A DNA stretch of 64,000 nucleotides from Paenibacillus melissococcoides (lineage in GTDB: Bacteria > Bacillota > Bacilli > Paenibacillales > Paenibacillaceae). The notes under the pieces were generated by a model. The model searched no databases. It saw only the letters and a program-made list of their open reading frames with translations, and was not told the origin of the DNA. Location of the stretch: positions 1 through 64,000 of the forward strand of contig CALYLO010000019.1 in NCBI GenBank assembly GCA_944800085.1, written 5' to 3'. Shown here piece after piece: positions 62,578 to 64,000 of the stretch. A program made the translations under genes and the position numbers. Every line of letters begins with the position of its first letter. The first letter of the stretch is position 1.

Positions 62578-63144
62578 CTATTCCGGCTTCCCATGCGCAT
62601 CCGTCTGTGACGGCGCTTCTTCCTCCGGCGCCTGCACGACAATCTCGGCCAGCTCCCGAATGCGGCCGCCGCGGCCGCTGAAATACAAGTAACCGAACAG
62701 CGCCTCCAGCGCCGTCGCCTGGCGGTACTCATTCACATTGGCGCTCTTCGGCACCGCAGATTTGGCATTGCGCCCCTGGCGGACAATGTCCGCCTCCTCC
62801 GGCGTCAGCAGCGGCGCCAGGCGCGCAAGCGCCCGCGCCTGCGACTTGGCCGACACGTAACGTGTCGCCTGCCGGTGCAGCACCTGCGGGCGATGGTTCG
62901 GCATAGAGATGAGATACTGGCGGATCGCCATCTCATAGACCGCATCGCCCATATACGCCAGCACGATCGGCGGCAGCAGCTTCGGCTCCTTCGCGGGCGG
63001 GTAAGGGAACAGCCATGTTCCCCCCGCCTCTGCGCCGTCCGGTCGCACGGTCTTCATTCCCCGTTCCTCATTGTCATTCATCACGTCTGTTGCTCCGTCC
63101 TTCGCATCCGGCTGCACTCGCGGCTCCCTCATTTGCGGCGCCAA
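62578..63144 (-). CDS. mrnC: Mini-ribonuclease III (23S rRNA maturation)
   Basis: Up to 188 residues; the true start may be ATG at 63081 or 63057, since the RNase III domain begins only at LPPIVLAYMGDAVYEMAIRQ. Catalytic acidic motif GDAVYE. No dsRNA-binding domain, typical of MrnC, which trims 23S rRNA ends. Overlaps cysS by 16 bases in the longest form. Confidence 0.9.
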   Translation of the reverse strand: MAPQMREPRVQPDAKDGATDVMNDNEERGMKTVRPDGAEAGGTWLFPYPPAKEPKLLPPIVLAYMGDAVYEMAIRQYLISMPNHRPQVLHRQATRYVSAKSQARALARLAPLLTPEEADIVRQGRNAKSAVPKSANVNEYRQATALEALFGYLYFSGRGGRIRELAEIVVQAPEEEAPSQTDAHGKPE

Positions 63145-64000
63145 CGGATGCCTTGCGGCGTATCTTCCAGGATAATGCCCTGGGCGGTCAGCATATCGCG
63201 AATCTCATCGGCGCGCGCCCAGTTCTTCGCCTTGCGCGCTTCGGTGCGCTCTTGAATCAGGCGGTCGATCTCCTCGTCAAGCAGCTCCTCTTCCTCCTGC
63301 TCCGGAACGAGACCGAGCACATTATTCATCGCCTCGATCGCATCGAGCAGCGCTTGCAGATTCGCCGTCCGCCGCTCGTCCTCGCTTCCCTGCTGCATTG
63401 TGCTGTTCGCCAGGTTCACCCAATCGAACATGGCCGTAATCGCATCGGCCGTATTGAAGTCATCCTGCATCTTCGCGTCGAACGTATCGAGGATGCCGGC
63501 CAGCTTCTGCTGCACAGCCTCGTCCGGGTCCCGCTCCGCCGCGTCCTCCGCCGACTTGAGCAGATGGCGGAGATTCTGAACCGCGTTGACGATGCGGCCC
63601 ACGCTCTTCTCGGCCTGCATCATCGCTTCCTCGCTGAAATTGAGCGGATTGCGGTAATGGGTGGCGAGGATGAAGTAGCGGATCGCCTCCATCTTGTAGC
63701 GCGCGCGGAGCTCCTTGACGATGACGCCGTTGCCGAGCGATTTCGACATTTTTTCGTTGTTGATATGAATGTACCCGTTATGCATCCAAATATTCGCGAG
63801 CGGCTTGCCGGTCAGCGATTCGGATTGCGCCACTTCGCACTCGTGATGCGGGAACTGCAAATCCTGGCCTCCGCCGTGAATATCCAACGTATCGCCCAAA
63901 AATTTGCGCGCCATGGCGGAGCATTCGATATGCCACCCCGGACGGCCCTCGCCCCATGGGCTCTGCCAGGAGATCTCTCCCGGCTTCGCCGCCTTCCAGA
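63129..64000 (-). CDS. cysS: Cysteinyl-tRNA synthetase, C-terminal part
   Basis: 290 codons to the window edge; the N-terminus lies beyond 64000. Landmarks GWHIECSAMA (zinc Cys), DLQFPHHECEVAQSES (zinc His), KMSKSLGN signature, and the C-terminal helical anticodon region ending PQGIRWRRK. Charges tRNA-Cys. Confidence 0.97.
   Translation of the reverse strand, partial: WKAAKPGEISWQSPWGEGRPGWHIECSAMARKFLGDTLDIHGGGQDLQFPHHECEVAQSESLTGKPLANIWMHNGYIHINNEKMSKSLGNGVIVKELRARYKMEAIRYFILATHYRNPLNFSEEAMMQAEKSVGRIVNAVQNLRHLLKSAEDAAERDPDEAVQQKLAGILDTFDAKMQDDFNTADAITAMFDWVNLANSTMQQGSEDERRTANLQALLDAIEAMNNVLGLVPEQEEEELLDEEIDRLIQERTEARKAKNWARADEIRDMLTAQGIILEDTPQGIRWRRK

Overview
The window looks like a Paenibacillus-type chromosome (Bacillota, Paenibacillaceae). 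It carries the cysS-mrnC-rlmB-rae1-sigH-rpmG-secE-nusG-rplKA-rplJL-rpoBC-str-S10-spc-alpha cluster in Bacillus-like order, with a KOW-domain gene between map and infA, zinc-type S14/L33/L36, GGAGG ribosome binding sites, and sigma-A promoters. The genus is inferred from the proteins; no tRNA, rRNA or CRISPR was seen.

Region 1 (1 to about 24.5 kb) is an integrated prophage whose left end lies outside the window. Its tyrosine integrase sits about 110 bp from the 3' end of rpsI, so the right attachment site should be there. Minus-strand morphogenesis genes run from terminase (8.7 kb) through portal, S78 protease, HK97 capsid, connectors, tail sheath (DUF3383) and tail tube, suggesting an HK97-type head with a contractile tail. 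Next comes a plus-strand HicA/HicB toxin-antitoxin cassette (10.3-11.0 kb), then a 420-nt leader with many hairpins, a late promoter with four phased 11-bp repeats, and an ArpU-family late regulator. Early genes follow: many tiny overlapping ORFs, a DnaB-like helicase, a G39P-like loader, a replisome organizer, XRE proteins and an antirepressor. The lysogeny switch is at 21.3-23.2 kb (Cro-like gene on the minus strand; repressor and ImmA-like metalloprotease on the plus strand). The prophage is eroded: at least 18 single or double base indels break the packaging and head genes, the HNH nuclease, the Cro-like gene and others. Repressor, integrase, replication genes and HicAB read intact. The 39.5 kb of host genes beside it show no such break.

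Region 2 (24.5-42.0 kb) is rpsI, rplM, truA, rplQ, rpoA, rpsK, rpsM, rpmJ, infA, a KOW gene, map, adk, secY and the spc and S10 ribosomal protein genes up to rpsJ, all on the minus strand. The EcfA/T transporter genes found between rplQ and truA in B. subtilis are absent here.

Region 3 (42.0-47.7 kb) holds the S10 operon promoter inside a decayed chemoreceptor (MCP) fragment, followed by tuf, fusA, rpsG, rpsL and an L7Ae-like gene (str operon with its own promoter and terminator).

Region 4 (47.8-64.0 kb) holds rpoC, rpoB, an RsmC-like methyltransferase, rplL and rplJ behind an L10 leader, rplA, rplK, nusG, secE, rpmG, sigH (promoter covered by a perfect 27-bp dyad), rae1, rlmB, mrnC and the start-truncated cysS.

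Starts were chosen from Shine-Dalgarno spacing and family lengths. Function calls come from recognising motifs by eye; no database search was run.
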